Notes: generated from the letters alone by a model not told the origin. DNA of 64,000 bases from Niabella soli DSM 19437 (GCF_000243115.2 NZ_CP007035.1:186001-250000), one strand, 5' to 3'; positions 1-8,617 are shown, counted from the stretch's first letter. A program made the numbers and translations.

Positions 1-533
1 GCAATGAGGGCCAGTATAATAAATACATCCTGCCATTTATAAAAAGCCACCACGTAGCTCCCAAAAGTGGGCGCCAATATGGGAGATACGCCTAACAGCA
101 AAATGAGGAGCGACAGTACTTTGGCGTTATCTTCCAAAGGAAATACGTCCCTGGTAATGGCGCGCGGCGCTACCAGAGATACGCAACAGCCCAGCGCCTG
201 TACAAACCGCAGCGCGATCAGCGCGTCCGAGGTATGCACCAGCACACAACCAATGGAGGCGGCAATGTACAGTACCAGTCCTATGATGAGCGGGCGCTTT
301 CTGCCATAGCGATCCAGCAACGGCCCGCTGATAAGCTGCCCCACGCACAGCCCGATGAAGAAGCTGGACAGGGAGTAGGCAATGGTGTTGATGGACGTAT
401 GCAGGTCCTTTGCCATAGCCGGGAAACCGGGCAGGTACATGTCTATAGAGAATGGACCAATGGCGGTGAGTAATCCAAGAATGGCAATGAGTACTACTCT
501 TGTTTTTTTATGGGTGATGTCGGTTACTTGCAT
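1..533 (-). CDS. Bcr/CflA-type MFS drug exporter (N-terminal part, cut by window edge)
   Basis: Inner-membrane proton-driven drug exporter of the major facilitator superfamily. The ATG is at 533-531 on the minus strand, and 177 codons are visible before the window ends; the family is usually about 400 residues. The protein starts MQVTDITHKK, followed by a first membrane helix containing GPFSIDMYLPGFP, which is typical of Bcr/CflA proteins. A motif-A-like loop GPLLDRYGRKRP follows between helices 2 and 3, and helix 5 carries a motif-C-like LLGVSPILAPTFG. The gene starts 11 bases after the outer-membrane factor stops and is on the same strand, so it is probably the last gene of the TetR-MFP-RND-OMF operon. 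An MFS pump behind a complete RND system suggests two-step efflux: cytoplasm to periplasm, then out. The family call is firm; the substrate is unknown. Confidence 0.88.
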   Translation of the reverse strand, partial: MQVTDITHKKTRVVLIAILGLLTAIGPFSIDMYLPGFPAMAKDLHTSINTIAYSLSSFFIGLCVGQLISGPLLDRYGRKRPLIIGLVLYIAASIGCVLVHTSDALIALRFVQALGCCVSLVAPRAITRDVFPLEDNAKVLSLLILLLGVSPILAPTFGSYVVAFYKWQDVFIILALI

Positions 534-544
534 AAAGTTTATTT

Positions 545-1975
545 TTATTTCCATCCGCCGCCAAGAGAGCGATAGAGGTCTACCGCGGCACTCAGCTGCA
601 AACGGTGAATGTTGGCGAGGTTCAGCTCTGCCTGCAATACATTGGCCTGCGCGGAGAGCACCTCTATATAATTGGCCATGCCGCTTTTAAACAACAGCCG
701 CGCATTTTTAATGGCCCCTTTTAAGGTATCGGCCTGACTGGTGGCAATGGTCTTTTGCTCTTTTAATTTTTCGGTGGCTACCAGTGCGTCCGATACTTCG
801 CCAATGGCAGTGAGTACCGACTGGCGGAACTCCAGCACCGATTGCTCCCGCTGGATCTTTGCCGTTTCCAATTGTGTTTTTAACCGGCGCTGTTCAAACA
901 CGGGCTGGGTAACACTACCCAACAAAGTACCAAACAGGGATGCCGGTATATTAAACCAGTTATTGGCCAGGTAGGAGTTTAGGCCGCCCTGCGCGGTGAT
1001 GGACAGGCTGGGGTACATATTGGCCTGGGCAATACCGGCCCTTGCATTGGCGGCGATCAGCTCCATTTCCTTAGCGCGTACATCCGGCCGCCTGCTGAGT
1101 ATTGCAGAGGGAATGCCGGGTGTTAACCATTGCGGCACTGCCGAATTAAAAAGCCCTTTGCCACGCTCTACCGGTCCGGGTAAACTGCCGGTTAAAATGC
1201 TTAAAGCATTTTCCTGCACCGCAATATTTTGTTCCAGCTGCGGAATGAGCAGGGCAGTGGATTGCTTTTGCGCTTCCACCTGTTGTACGGCCAGCGTGGT
1301 AACCTCACCGGCATTGCGTTGCAGGCGGGTAAAGTTGAGCGTACTGTCGGTTATTGCCAGGTTCTTTTTTGCAATGTTCAGTTGCTCATCCAGCATCAGC
1401 AGGTTATAATAACCCTGCGCAATATTGGACACCAGCTGCGTTTGCACGGCTTTTGAAGCCTCGTAGGTTTGCAGGTAACCGGCCATGGTGGCCTCCTGCT
1501 GGCGACGGATCTTGCCCCAGATGTCGGCCTCCCAGGTAAGGTTAAAAGCGGCATTAAAATCTTCCACATGTTGCTTGCCGATAAAGCTGCCGATGCTTAA
1601 CCCGTTTAAACTGTTGTTGGACGGATTAGTGGTTTGCGCCGTAACACTGAAGCTGAGCTGTGGCAGTTGCAACAGCTTTGCCTGCTTTAATGTTTGTACA
1701 GAAGCGGCCACGCGCTTTAGCGCTATTTGCAGATCATAGTTATAACTGATCCCTTTGCCGATAAGCGTTTGCAGGGTAGGGTCGGTAAAAAATTGTTTCC
1801 ATTCCACATCGGCAATGCTGCTGGTGTCGGCCGTTGCAACCGCGCGGAATTCCTGCGGCAGCGCCACTTCCGGGCGTTTATAAGCCTGTCCTACTTTACA
1901 GGATGCGGCCGTAATCGCTATTACGATCACCGGCAGCAGCAGGGAATATCTTTTTTTCATATTTAAATAGTTCAT
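545..1975 (-). CDS. RND efflux outer-membrane factor (NodT/OprM-type TolC lipoprotein)
   Basis: Outer-membrane channel of a tripartite efflux pump, 476 residues, the normal length for the NodT/OprM family. The N-terminus has a lysine-rich start, a hydrophobic stretch and a lipobox ending AASC, so it should be a lipidated precursor. The next residues, KVGQAYKRPEVALP, match the usual start of mature OMF lipoproteins. Two OEP repeats are seen as long alanine/glutamine-rich helices, with the SRRPDVRAKEMELIAANARAG motif marking the start of the second. Two starts are possible: ATG at 1975, or ATG at 1960 (MKKRYS), which gives a more typical signal peptide; I keep the longer one because an AGGA lies about 12 bases upstream of it. 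It follows the RND gene by about 195 bases that contain a repeat. Confidence in the family is high. Confidence 0.93.
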   Translation of the reverse strand: MNYLNMKKRYSLLLPVIVIAITAASCKVGQAYKRPEVALPQEFRAVATADTSSIADVEWKQFFTDPTLQTLIGKGISYNYDLQIALKRVAASVQTLKQAKLLQLPQLSFSVTAQTTNPSNNSLNGLSIGSFIGKQHVEDFNAAFNLTWEADIWGKIRRQQEATMAGYLQTYEASKAVQTQLVSNIAQGYYNLLMLDEQLNIAKKNLAITDSTLNFTRLQRNAGEVTTLAVQQVEAQKQSTALLIPQLEQNIAVQENALSILTGSLPGPVERGKGLFNSAVPQWLTPGIPSAILSRRPDVRAKEMELIAANARAGIAQANMYPSLSITAQGGLNSYLANNWFNIPASLFGTLLGSVTQPVFEQRRLKTQLETAKIQREQSVLEFRQSVLTAIGEVSDALVATEKLKEQKTIATSQADTLKGAIKNARLLFKSGMANYIEVLSAQANVLQAELNLANIHRLQLSAAVDLYRSLGGGWK

Positions 1976-2016
1976 AGTTGATTTGATCCTTTTTAATAAA
2001 GCCGTTCATTTTCTGT

Positions 2017-2157
2017 CGTCATGCTGAGCGAATCCCGACGAAAGTCGGGAGTAGTCGAAGCATCTCTGTAATAACTACCTCTTCGATAACTGTGAGACCC
2101 TTCCGCTCCGCTCCGCTGCGGTCAGGGTGACGTTCGTAATTATGCTTTCGTCATGCT
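2017..2157. repeat. Intergenic GTCATGCTGAGC-type repeat with hairpins
   Basis: This spacer between the RND and OMF genes begins with CGTCATGCTGAGCG (2017-2030) and ends with a degenerate inverted counterpart, CTGCGGTCAGGGTGACG (2117-2133), followed by another GTCATGCTG (about 2150). A perfect CCCGAC-GAAA-GTCGGG hairpin lies at 2034-2049. Sequences of this kind recur between genes in Bacteroidota genomes (from general knowledge). It lies inside a presumed operon and could act as an mRNA stem-loop that lowers OMF expression relative to the pump. Confidence 0.5.
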
Positions 2158-2170
2158 GCGCCCATCGAGC

Positions 2171-5100
2171 TTATCTCAATTCCCAATCGGCATCATCCTC
2201 CGCTCTTTTTGCTACAATCTTTTCCTGCAAATACTGGAAGATGATGTACAATACCGGGATAATGAAGATGCCCAGTAACACACCGGTCAACATACCGCCA
2301 ACGGTACTATAACCAATGGAGTGGTTACCAATAGCCGAGGCACCTTTTGCAAACACCAGCGGTAGCATCCCCACAATAAATGCAAAAGAGGTCATCAAGA
2401 TCGGGCGCAGGCGCAGCCTTGAAGCTTCCAATGCGGAAGCCACCAGGCTCATTCCTTTTCTTCGCCGCTGTACCGCGTACTCCACAATAAGGATGGCGTT
2501 CTTGGCCAATAGCCCGATGAGCATGATCAACCCGATCTGTACATAAATATTGTTTTCTAATCCGGCAAAGCCGATAAATAAAAACACACCCATGATACCG
2601 GCGGGTACGGTAAGGATCACCGCCAGGGGCAACACATAACTTTCATACTGCGCTGCCAACAGGAAGTATACAAAGATGATGCTGAGCAGGAAGATGTACA
2701 CCTGCTGACTGCCCGCGCTCCGTTCTTCGCGGGTAATGCCCGTCCATTCATAAGAGTAGCCTCTCGGCAGGGCCGTCTTCGCCGTTTCTTCAATAGCGCG
2801 GATAGCATCACCTGTACTATAGCCCGGTTTGGGCACTCCGTTAATGGTAACGGCATTAAAGAGGTTGTTGCGGGTTACGGTTTCCGGACCATATACACGC
2901 TTCAACGTAACCAGTGTTTTAACCGGCACCATTTCGCCCAGGTTATTTTTTACAAAAATGCCGTCCAGCGAAGACTGATCTTTACGATAGGGGATATCTG
3001 CCTGCGCCATTACCCGGTAGTATTTACCAAAGCGGTTAAAGTCGGACACAAAACTACTACCAAAGTAGATCTGCATGGTCTGCATCAGCTCGCTTACGGA
3101 TACGCCCAACTGTTTTGCTTTAACATAATCGGTTTCTATTGAATATTGCGGATTGCCGGCTGCAAAGGTGGTAAAGGCATAGGCGATCTCTTTTCGTTTC
3201 ATTAATGCGCCAATAAAAGCGCCAGCCGTATTGCCCAGTTTATCCAGCGGGCCATTGGTGCGGTCCTGCAACATAAACTCAAACCCGCTCACGTTACCAA
3301 AACCCTGTACGGTAGGGAAGTTGAAGAAGAAGGTATTGGCATCTTTTACGGAAGTTACCTTGCCGGTAAGTGCTGCCGCGATGGCATCCGGGTTCGTCAG
3401 CTTACCGCGTTTGTCTACATCCTTTAGCCGGATGAAACCTGCGGCATAAGGAGAAGCGGAGGCATTGCTGATAAAGTTTAATCCATCGGCTACCCAAAGA
3501 TTTTCAACGGATTCTTCTTTTTTAATTATCTGGTCAATAGCCTCTGTTGCTTTATGAGTACGATGTAGTGAACTTCCCGGAGGCGTGTTTACCGCATACA
3601 ATACGAAACCCTGGTCTTCCGTAGGAATAAATCCCGAGGGTGTTCTTTTGATCAGCCAGTAACTTACCCCGGCAATAAGCACCAACCCACTAATGGCTAC
3701 CCATTTCCGGCGGATCAGGAATTTCAGACTGCCGATATAGCGATTGGTAAGGGTGCGGAATCCGGCATTAAAAGCCATAAAGAAGCGGCCCATAAAACCT
3801 TTCTTTTCGTGCGAATGTCCTTTTTCCCCCGGCTGATGTGTATTCTTCAGGAACAGCGCACAAAGCGCGGGGCTTAGTGTTAACGCGTTCACCGCAGAGA
3901 TCAGGATGGCGATGGCCAGTGTAAAGGCAAACTGGCGGTAGAACACACCGGCCGGCCCCTGCATAAATCCGACAGGCACAAATACTGCGGCCATTACCAG
4001 CGTGATGGAAATGATGGCGCCGGAGATCTCATTCATGGACTGTACCGTGGCCTTGCGCACCGGCATATCCTTCTGTTCCATTTTTGCGTGCACGGCTTCC
4101 ACTACCACGATGGCATCATCCACCACAATACCAATAGCCAGCACTAATGCAAACAGCGTGAGCAGGTTGATGGTAAAGCCAAACAACTGGAGAAAGAAGA
4201 AGGTGCCCACAATGGCCACCGGCACTGCAATAGCGGGTATCAATGTAGAGCGAAAATCCTGCAGGAAAATAAATACTACAATAAATACCAGTACAAAGGC
4301 GATGATCAATGTTTCCCTTACCTGGTGAATGGACGCATCCAGGAACTCCTTGGAGTTGTACATGGTAACGGGTTTGATGCCTTTGGGCATGGTGGTATAC
4401 AGTTCTCCCAGTTGCTTCTCCACTTCTGTAAGGATCTCGTTGGCATTGGATCCGGCGGTTTGTAAGATCGCGAATCCCGAAACCGGTTTCCCGTTCAGGC
4501 GGTTATTGGCGTTATAAGTAAACGCACCAAACTCCACACGGGCAACATCTTTCAGCTTTAATACGGAACCATTGGGGTTTGCTTTTATCACGATGTTTTC
4601 ATAATCTTCGTGCTGGTTTAGCTTACCCTTATACTTCAACACGTATTCAAAAACTTCATCGCTGTTTTGCCCCAACCGGCCGGGAGCAGCCTCAAGGCTT
4701 TGGTCCCTGATGGCCGCGAGTACATCCTGCGGGGAAAGATTGTTGGCTGCCAGTCGATCCGGTTTCAGCCATACGCGCATGGAATAATCTTTAGCGCCAA
4801 ATACCTGTGCCTGGGCCACACCGGGGATCCGCTGTATCTGGGGAATCACGTTGATCTTTAAATAGTTCTCCAGGAACAGTTCATCGTACTGTGTACTGTC
4901 TTCACTGTAAAGCCCGGTAAACATGATAAAACTGTTCTGCACTTTTTGAGTGGAAATGCCCGACTGCACTACTTCCTGGGGGATCTGGTTCACGGCTTTG
5001 GAAACGCGGTTCTGTACGTTTACCGAAGCGATATCCGGATCGGTGCCCTGTTTGAAAAATACGGTCAGGGTCATGGTACCGTCGTTGCTGGAGTTGGAGG

Positions 5101-5335
5101 TCATGTAGGTCATGTTTTCCACACCGTTGATGGCTTCCTCCAACGGAGTGGCCACGGAGCGCGCTACCACCTCACCATTGGCGCCGGGGTAGGTGGCAGT
5201 AACCTGTACGCTGGGCGGTGCAATATCCGGGAACAGGGTAACCGGAAGCGCGAAGAGGGAGAGGATACCCAGCAAGAGCAGGATAATGGAAATAACCGTA
5301 GATAATACGGGTCGTTGTATAAATTTCTTTAGCAT
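2171..5335 (-). CDS. RND efflux pump, HAE1 family (AcrB/MexB-like inner-membrane transporter)
   Basis: Proton-driven inner-membrane pump that exports hydrophobic and amphiphilic drugs through the periplasmic adaptor and outer-membrane channel encoded beside it. At 1054 residues it has the full family length. The N-terminal helix is followed by the typical FPDIAPPSVQVTATYPGA segment. Helix 4 has the proton-relay pair in LAIGIVVDDAIVVVE. Two large periplasmic loops and a second half-repeat follow, with SFAFIVGMLPLVFAKGASA near the C-terminus. It sits between the MFP gene (187 bases upstream) and the OMF gene, all on the minus strand. No truncation is seen. The drug range cannot be read from the sequence. 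Confidence 0.96.
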   Translation of the reverse strand: MLKKFIQRPVLSTVISIILLLLGILSLFALPVTLFPDIAPPSVQVTATYPGANGEVVARSVATPLEEAINGVENMTYMTSNSSNDGTMTLTVFFKQGTDPDIASVNVQNRVSKAVNQIPQEVVQSGISTQKVQNSFIMFTGLYSEDSTQYDELFLENYLKINVIPQIQRIPGVAQAQVFGAKDYSMRVWLKPDRLAANNLSPQDVLAAIRDQSLEAAPGRLGQNSDEVFEYVLKYKGKLNQHEDYENIVIKANPNGSVLKLKDVARVEFGAFTYNANNRLNGKPVSGFAILQTAGSNANEILTEVEKQLGELYTTMPKGIKPVTMYNSKEFLDASIHQVRETLIIAFVLVFIVVFIFLQDFRSTLIPAIAVPVAIVGTFFFLQLFGFTINLLTLFALVLAIGIVVDDAIVVVEAVHAKMEQKDMPVRKATVQSMNEISGAIISITLVMAAVFVPVGFMQGPAGVFYRQFAFTLAIAILISAVNALTLSPALCALFLKNTHQPGEKGHSHEKKGFMGRFFMAFNAGFRTLTNRYIGSLKFLIRRKWVAISGLVLIAGVSYWLIKRTPSGFIPTEDQGFVLYAVNTPPGSSLHRTHKATEAIDQIIKKEESVENLWVADGLNFISNASASPYAAGFIRLKDVDKRGKLTNPDAIAAALTGKVTSVKDANTFFFNFPTVQGFGNVSGFEFMLQDRTNGPLDKLGNTAGAFIGALMKRKEIAYAFTTFAAGNPQYSIETDYVKAKQLGVSVSELMQTMQIYFGSSFVSDFNRFGKYYRVMAQADIPYRKDQSSLDGIFVKNNLGEMVPVKTLVTLKRVYGPETVTRNNLFNAVTINGVPKPGYSTGDAIRAIEETAKTALPRGYSYEWTGITREERSAGSQQVYIFLLSIIFVYFLLAAQYESYVLPLAVILTVPAGIMGVFLFIGFAGLENNIYVQIGLIMLIGLLAKNAILIVEYAVQRRRKGMSLVASALEASRLRLRPILMTSFAFIVGMLPLVFAKGASAIGNHSIGYSTVGGMLTGVLLGIFIIPVLYIIFQYLQEKIVAKRAEDDADWELR

Positions 5336-5451
5336 GATATAGAGTTGTAAGTATGCTGTGCGTAAATAATTGGGATAAAAAGTCCCCGGGCGGCAGGGGT
5401 TGCTGCTTTGTCAGGGCCTGTTGTCCGCAAGAAAATAAGTGCTGTTACCTT

Positions 5452-5508
5452 CCCGCAGCTATTCGCAGAACAGTGTTGCGATCAGCGCTTGTCTGCGCGA
5501 TCTGCGGG
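5452..5508. repeat. Inverted repeat in the MFP-RND spacer
   Basis: CCCGCAG (5452-5458) and CTGCGGG (5502-5508) face each other across 43 bases within the 187-base gap between the adaptor and pump genes. The segment also has GATCTGCGGGAAA, one of the word-like strings that recur in other spacers of this window (about 8741 and 28810). It could fold in the operon mRNA; no T-tract follows, so it is not a clear terminator. Confidence 0.35.
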
Positions 5509-5522
5509 AAAATAAACTTCTC

Positions 5523-6698
5523 TTAAATCGGATTGGCTTTTAACACGCTGTCGGCTGAAACCACCTGTGGCTGTATCTGTACACCGTCCTTTAAATTACC
5601 GGTTCCGGAAAGCACGATCTTTTCGCCTGCGGAAAGTCCTTTGTTTACAAAATAATAATAAGAAGTTTTACCGGAAACGGCAATGGGTTTGCTGGTTACC
5701 TTGTTACTGTTATCTACTGTAAATACAAATACTTTGTCCTGTATCTCAAACGTGGCTTCCTGTGGTACCACCAATACTTCATTAAAGAGCTGCGGCAGGC
5801 GGATCTTACCGGTGTTACCGCTTCTTAATATTTTATTGGGGTTGGGGAAGGCCGCGCGGAAATTAATGGCGCCAACGGTTTTATCAAACTGCCCCTGAAC
5901 CAGCTCTATCTTTCCTTGTTGCGGATAAACGGTATTGTCGGCCAGCAGCAATTGAACAGAAGGAACGTTCTTCAGCTTTTGCTCAATGGTTTCGCCCGGG
6001 TATTTATTCTTAAAGGCAATGAAGTCGGGCTCACTCATGGAGAAGTAGGCGTACATCGTGTTCACCTCGCTGAGCACGGTAAGCGGCTGTGTTTCCCCAC
6101 GGCCTACCAGGCTACCGGTTTTAAACGGAATGCTTCCGATATAACCGCTCACCGGCGCTTTGATCAGTGTATAGCCTACATTGATCTGTGCACCACCTAC
6201 CAGGGCTTTTGCCTGTGCCAATGCCGCTGTTGCTGCATTGTAATTTGCTTTTGCTGTTTTTAGTTGCACATCGGAAACAACGTTGTTGTCTACCAGCGGT
6301 TTCAGCCGGTCCAGCTCTACCTGTTCTTTCTGAACATTTGCCTGCGCGGCTAATAAACTGGCCCGGGCATTGTTAAGCGCTTCATTGTAGGACTGTGGGT
6401 TGATCCGGAAAAGGGGTTGTCCCTGGGAAACATAAGCGCCTTCGTCAACATAGATCTTGTCAAGGTAGCCTTCTACCTGGGGCCGCACTTCCACGTTTAC
6501 TTTACCTTCCAGCGAAGCGGAAAATTCCTGGTATACGGTAACGGGCGACAGAGGCGTTTGCATTACCGGTAAGGTGGGCGCCTGGTTTTGCGGACTTGAA
6601 TTGGCTGCGCCGTTGGTGCAGCCTTGGATCGATATGGAAAGCGCAATAAGCGCAGGGATAATAATACTTGTGTGAATGGTATGGTTGTTTGCTTTCAT
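5523..6698 (-). CDS. RND efflux periplasmic adaptor subunit (membrane-fusion protein, lipoprotein)
   Basis: Periplasmic adaptor that bridges the RND pump and the outer-membrane channel. I start it at the ATG at 6698 (391 residues, normal for the family). A longer reading to 6863 adds 55 residues with no signal sequence, whereas from 6698 the protein begins MKANNHTIHT, then a hydrophobic stretch and a lipobox ending SIQGC. The order is lipidated N-terminus, first half of the lipoyl domain (VEVRPQVEGYLDKIYVDEGA), alpha-hairpin, second lipoyl half (IKAPVSGYIGSIPFKTGSLV), beta-barrel and membrane-proximal domain. It is the first pump gene of the operon, downstream of tetR. The call is secure; the start is likely but not proven. 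Confidence 0.93.
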   Translation of the reverse strand: MKANNHTIHTSIIIPALIALSISIQGCTNGAANSSPQNQAPTLPVMQTPLSPVTVYQEFSASLEGKVNVEVRPQVEGYLDKIYVDEGAYVSQGQPLFRINPQSYNEALNNARASLLAAQANVQKEQVELDRLKPLVDNNVVSDVQLKTAKANYNAATAALAQAKALVGGAQINVGYTLIKAPVSGYIGSIPFKTGSLVGRGETQPLTVLSEVNTMYAYFSMSEPDFIAFKNKYPGETIEQKLKNVPSVQLLLADNTVYPQQGKIELVQGQFDKTVGAINFRAAFPNPNKILRSGNTGKIRLPQLFNEVLVVPQEATFEIQDKVFVFTVDNSNKVTSKPIAVSGKTSYYYFVNKGLSAGEKIVLSGTGNLKDGVQIQPQVVSADSVLKANPI

Positions 6699-6852
6699 CT
6701 GTTGAGTAGTTTTTTGAGTCAAAGAAATATTCGTCCTGCCGGTGTACCTACCGGAGAATGGCGCCCAGGTTGTTGCCGGGGCTGGTGCTCCTGTTTGCAA
6801 GTGTAATTCCTGCGTGTTACGGAATGGCGACCATTGCCCGTTGTCATTCCGT

Positions 6853-6868
6853 CCCGATTGCAATCGGG
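6853..6868. repeat. Perfect CCCGATTG/CAATCGGG palindrome
   Basis: A perfect 16-base palindrome lies between tetR and the adaptor gene. Related CCCGAy...rTCGGG palindromes occur in other gaps at 2034-2049, 9226-9239 and 24600-24615, so this looks like one copy of a small dispersed palindrome family and not a site private to this operon. Confidence 0.5.
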
Positions 6869-6915
6869 AAATGCACTAGAAAATAATTACTATTTGAATT
6901 GTCGTCTTTTTTGGC

Positions 6916-7512
6916 TTAAAGATTTTCAATAATGTTCACTACCATTTGATCGAGCACTGATACGTTCATTGTTTGCGGAACGTCAGCGCTTCTTGCGATC
7001 ATGATTGAAGTAAAACCATGTATGGCCGACCAGAATGCGTGCGTTTTATAACACGCAGATTCAATATTGGTTTTCTTTTCGATGATTATTTTTTTTATGA
7101 TTTCATAAATTATATCCTGTAAGGCTCCAAATTCTGTTTTCATTTTTCCTTCTCCGCAACAGGGCATACCCACACCAAACATGAGTTTGAAATAGCTCCG
7201 GTTCTTGAGCGCGAACTTCCAGTAGGTTTCTACAAACGCTTTCAGCTCCTCTTTCGGCGATGCTTTTTTTGAGATGGCTTTGTGAATATTTGACAGCAGC
7301 AGTTTAAAACCGTCCTGCGAAATTTCAAAAAGAATGGCCTCTTTGTTGGCAAAGTGATCATAGATCACCGGAGCGCTGTATTCAATAGCATCCGCTATTT
7401 TCCGTATGGACAGTGCTTCCCAGCCTTCACTCTTTACCAGCTGCAACGCTGCATCGATGATCTTTTTACGGACCAGCTCCTTTTCTCTCAATTTGCGCTC
7501 TGCTACACTCAT
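6916..7512 (-). CDS. TetR/AcrR-family transcriptional regulator
   Basis: DNA-binding repressor, 198 residues. An N-terminal helix-turn-helix domain (about residues 12-58) holds ALSIRKIADAIEYSAPVIYDHFANKEAIL, the classic TetR pattern ending in Y-x-HF-xNKE. The C-terminal ligand-binding part resembles WHG-type TetR regulators, with helices around FVETYWKFALKNRSYFKLMF and HAFWSAIHGFTSIMI. It is divergent from nothing and sits first in line with the pump genes on the same strand, with 217 bases between its stop and the adaptor start. A palindrome and a promoter directly in front of it suggest autoregulation and control of the whole efflux operon. The inducer is unknown. Confidence 0.92.
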   Translation of the reverse strand: MSVAERKLREKELVRKKIIDAALQLVKSEGWEALSIRKIADAIEYSAPVIYDHFANKEAILFEISQDGFKLLLSNIHKAISKKASPKEELKAFVETYWKFALKNRSYFKLMFGVGMPCCGEGKMKTEFGALQDIIYEIIKKIIIEKKTNIESACYKTHAFWSAIHGFTSIMIARSADVPQTMNVSVLDQMVVNIIENL

Positions 7513-7527
7513 GAAAAATAAATTTAC

Positions 7528-7540
7528 CTAACAGTGTTAG
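7528..7540. promoter_or_regulatory. Probable TetR operator (CTAACA-N-TGTTAG)
   Basis: A perfect inverted repeat, CTAACA and TGTTAG around one central base, sits 15 bases upstream of the tetR start codon and immediately downstream of the -7 octamer at 7541-7548. It would cover the transcription start. Position and symmetry fit a TetR-family operator; binding itself is inferred. Confidence 0.6.
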
Positions 7541-7572
7541 CAAAGTTAACGGTGTTTTGAAACCACTTCCAA
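7541..7572 (-). promoter_or_regulatory. Bacteroidota-type promoter of tetR/efflux operon
   Basis: On the minus strand TAACTTTG (7548-7541) matches the -7 consensus TAnnTTTG exactly. A TTG (7572-7570) lies 21 bases further upstream, the spacing expected for the -33 element. The palindromic operator follows directly. This is the best-formed promoter in the window. Confidence 0.6.
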
Positions 7573-7890
7573 ATTTTTTTTAAAATTTGTTGCCCAAACG
7601 TTTGTTATTGCCGCACCGTTAGTGATTCATCGCTTAACGTGTTGTAGTTGTTGACGAGCACATGTGCGGGGTTAATACCATTCCCGGAAAAAGGTAACCT
7701 GGTTTTTTCTGCTTCGGTTCAAAAAAGTAAATCAAAAAGCTAAACCCAATAAAAACATTGTTTGATTTATACAGTATCTCATTGTGAAAACACTGCCCGT
7801 TTTATTTGGAAGGCCGAAGCTAAAACGGGGTGGTGACAACTGTGTGTCAGCATGTTTTTTTTCTCTCTGAAAGATTGACCTGTTTCTAGC
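7573..7890. other. Gene-free spacer
   Basis: No credible coding frame. It holds a weak inverted pair, CGTTA (7617-7621) and TAACG (7635-7639), that resembles half of the TetR operator, but no second promoter to go with it. The rest is unremarkable A/T-rich sequence. Confidence 0.5.
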
Positions 7891-8136
7891 TCAAATGAAT
7901 CGTGCCGATGGCACTCAATGCTCTACCGGGCTAATCAATCCGGAATAAATTCCGGATTTACCTGATGAACAAGCCGATGGCTTTCTATGACAGAAGGGAT
8001 ATCATTGTGCGGGATCGGAATTCCCCGGGGCCGCGAACTTTATAGAGGCGCAGCCTCGGTTTAATGGGTTAACGAGGAACTTCAGTTCCTTGTTAGCCTA
8101 AGGTCTGGTAAGACCAGAGAGCCATCGGCTCGGCCT
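7891..8136 (+). repeat. Hairpin-dense dispersed element, copy A
   Basis: A run of short hairpins in about 250 bases: GTGCC-GAT-GGCAC (7902-7914), AATCCGGAAT-AA-ATTCCGGATT (7937-7958), AAGCC-GAT-GGCTT (7971-7983), GAGGC-GCA-GCCTC (8045-8057), an AACGAGGAAC/GTTCCTTGTT stem (8071-8094), GGTCT-GGTA-AGACC (8102-8115) and GAGCC-ATC-GGCTC (8119-8131). The same series, diverged but aligned, occurs on the opposite strand at 36430-36690. The size and the string of stem-loops resemble REP/BIME-like or small non-autonomous mobile elements; no transposase is nearby. Confidence 0.65.
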
Positions 8137-8227
8137 ATAAATCGCCCCCCAAATGGTATTCTTTTTATCATTAGGTCCGCGTGTTATGGCAAAATACGTT
8201 TCATCGTTTATCAGATCGCGTGCAACA

Positions 8228-8617
8228 CTATATTTCATAAAGCTCAATAGGCAGCCCGTCGGGGTCAGCAAAGAAGGTGAATTTTTTTCCTGTGTATTCG
8301 TCAACGCGAAAAGGTTCTACCGTTATGTTTTTTGCCTGTAGTTGCTGAATGGCTGCGGCTACGTCCGTTACTTCAAATGCAATGTGGCGCAGGCCGGTGG
8401 CTTCGGGCCTTGTGGGGCGTGGCGGCGGATCAGGGAAGGAGAATAGTTCTATAAGATATTGATCATTTAACGCCAGGTCCAGTTTATAGGAGGCGCGTTC
8501 CTCCCGGTATACTTCTTGCACAATTGTAAATCCCAGTACTTCTATATAAAACTTTTTCGACCGCTCATAATCGCTGCAAATAATAGCGATGTGATGAAGC
8601 TTTTTTAAATTCAACAT
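8228..8617 (-). CDS. gloA2: VOC-family metalloprotein (GloA2/YaeR-like)
   Basis: Small vicinal-oxygen-chelate fold protein, 129 residues from the ATG at 8617 (MLNLKKLHHIAII). A longer reading to 8650 adds 11 residues unlike the family. The sequence follows E. coli YaeR closely as I remember it: LHHIAIICSDYERSKKFY, GFTIVQEVYRE, ALNDQYLIELFSFPDPPPRP, GLRHIAFEV and the ending FADPDGLPIELYE. Two beta-alpha-beta-beta-beta modules are present, with putative metal ligands His in LHHIA, Glu in LIELF, His in LRHIAF and Glu in PIELYE. The family is called glyoxalase-like but its substrate is not settled, so I do not assign lactoylglutathione lyase activity. It is a single gene flanked by repeat-rich spacers. 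Confidence 0.88.
   Translation of the reverse strand: MLNLKKLHHIAIICSDYERSKKFYIEVLGFTIVQEVYREERASYKLDLALNDQYLIELFSFPDPPPRPTRPEATGLRHIAFEVTDVAAAIQQLQAKNITVEPFRVDEYTGKKFTFFADPDGLPIELYEI

Noticed and set aside
6624-6863. Extended N-terminus of the adaptor protein to 6863
   Set aside because: The extra 55 residues lack similarity to the family and hide the lipoprotein signal that begins at 6698.
8098-8238. 46-codon minus frame overlapping the end of the VOC-family gene (MKYSVARDLINDETYF...)
   Set aside because: Its C-terminal half is encoded by the hairpin element and no homologous family comes to mind; coding not supported.
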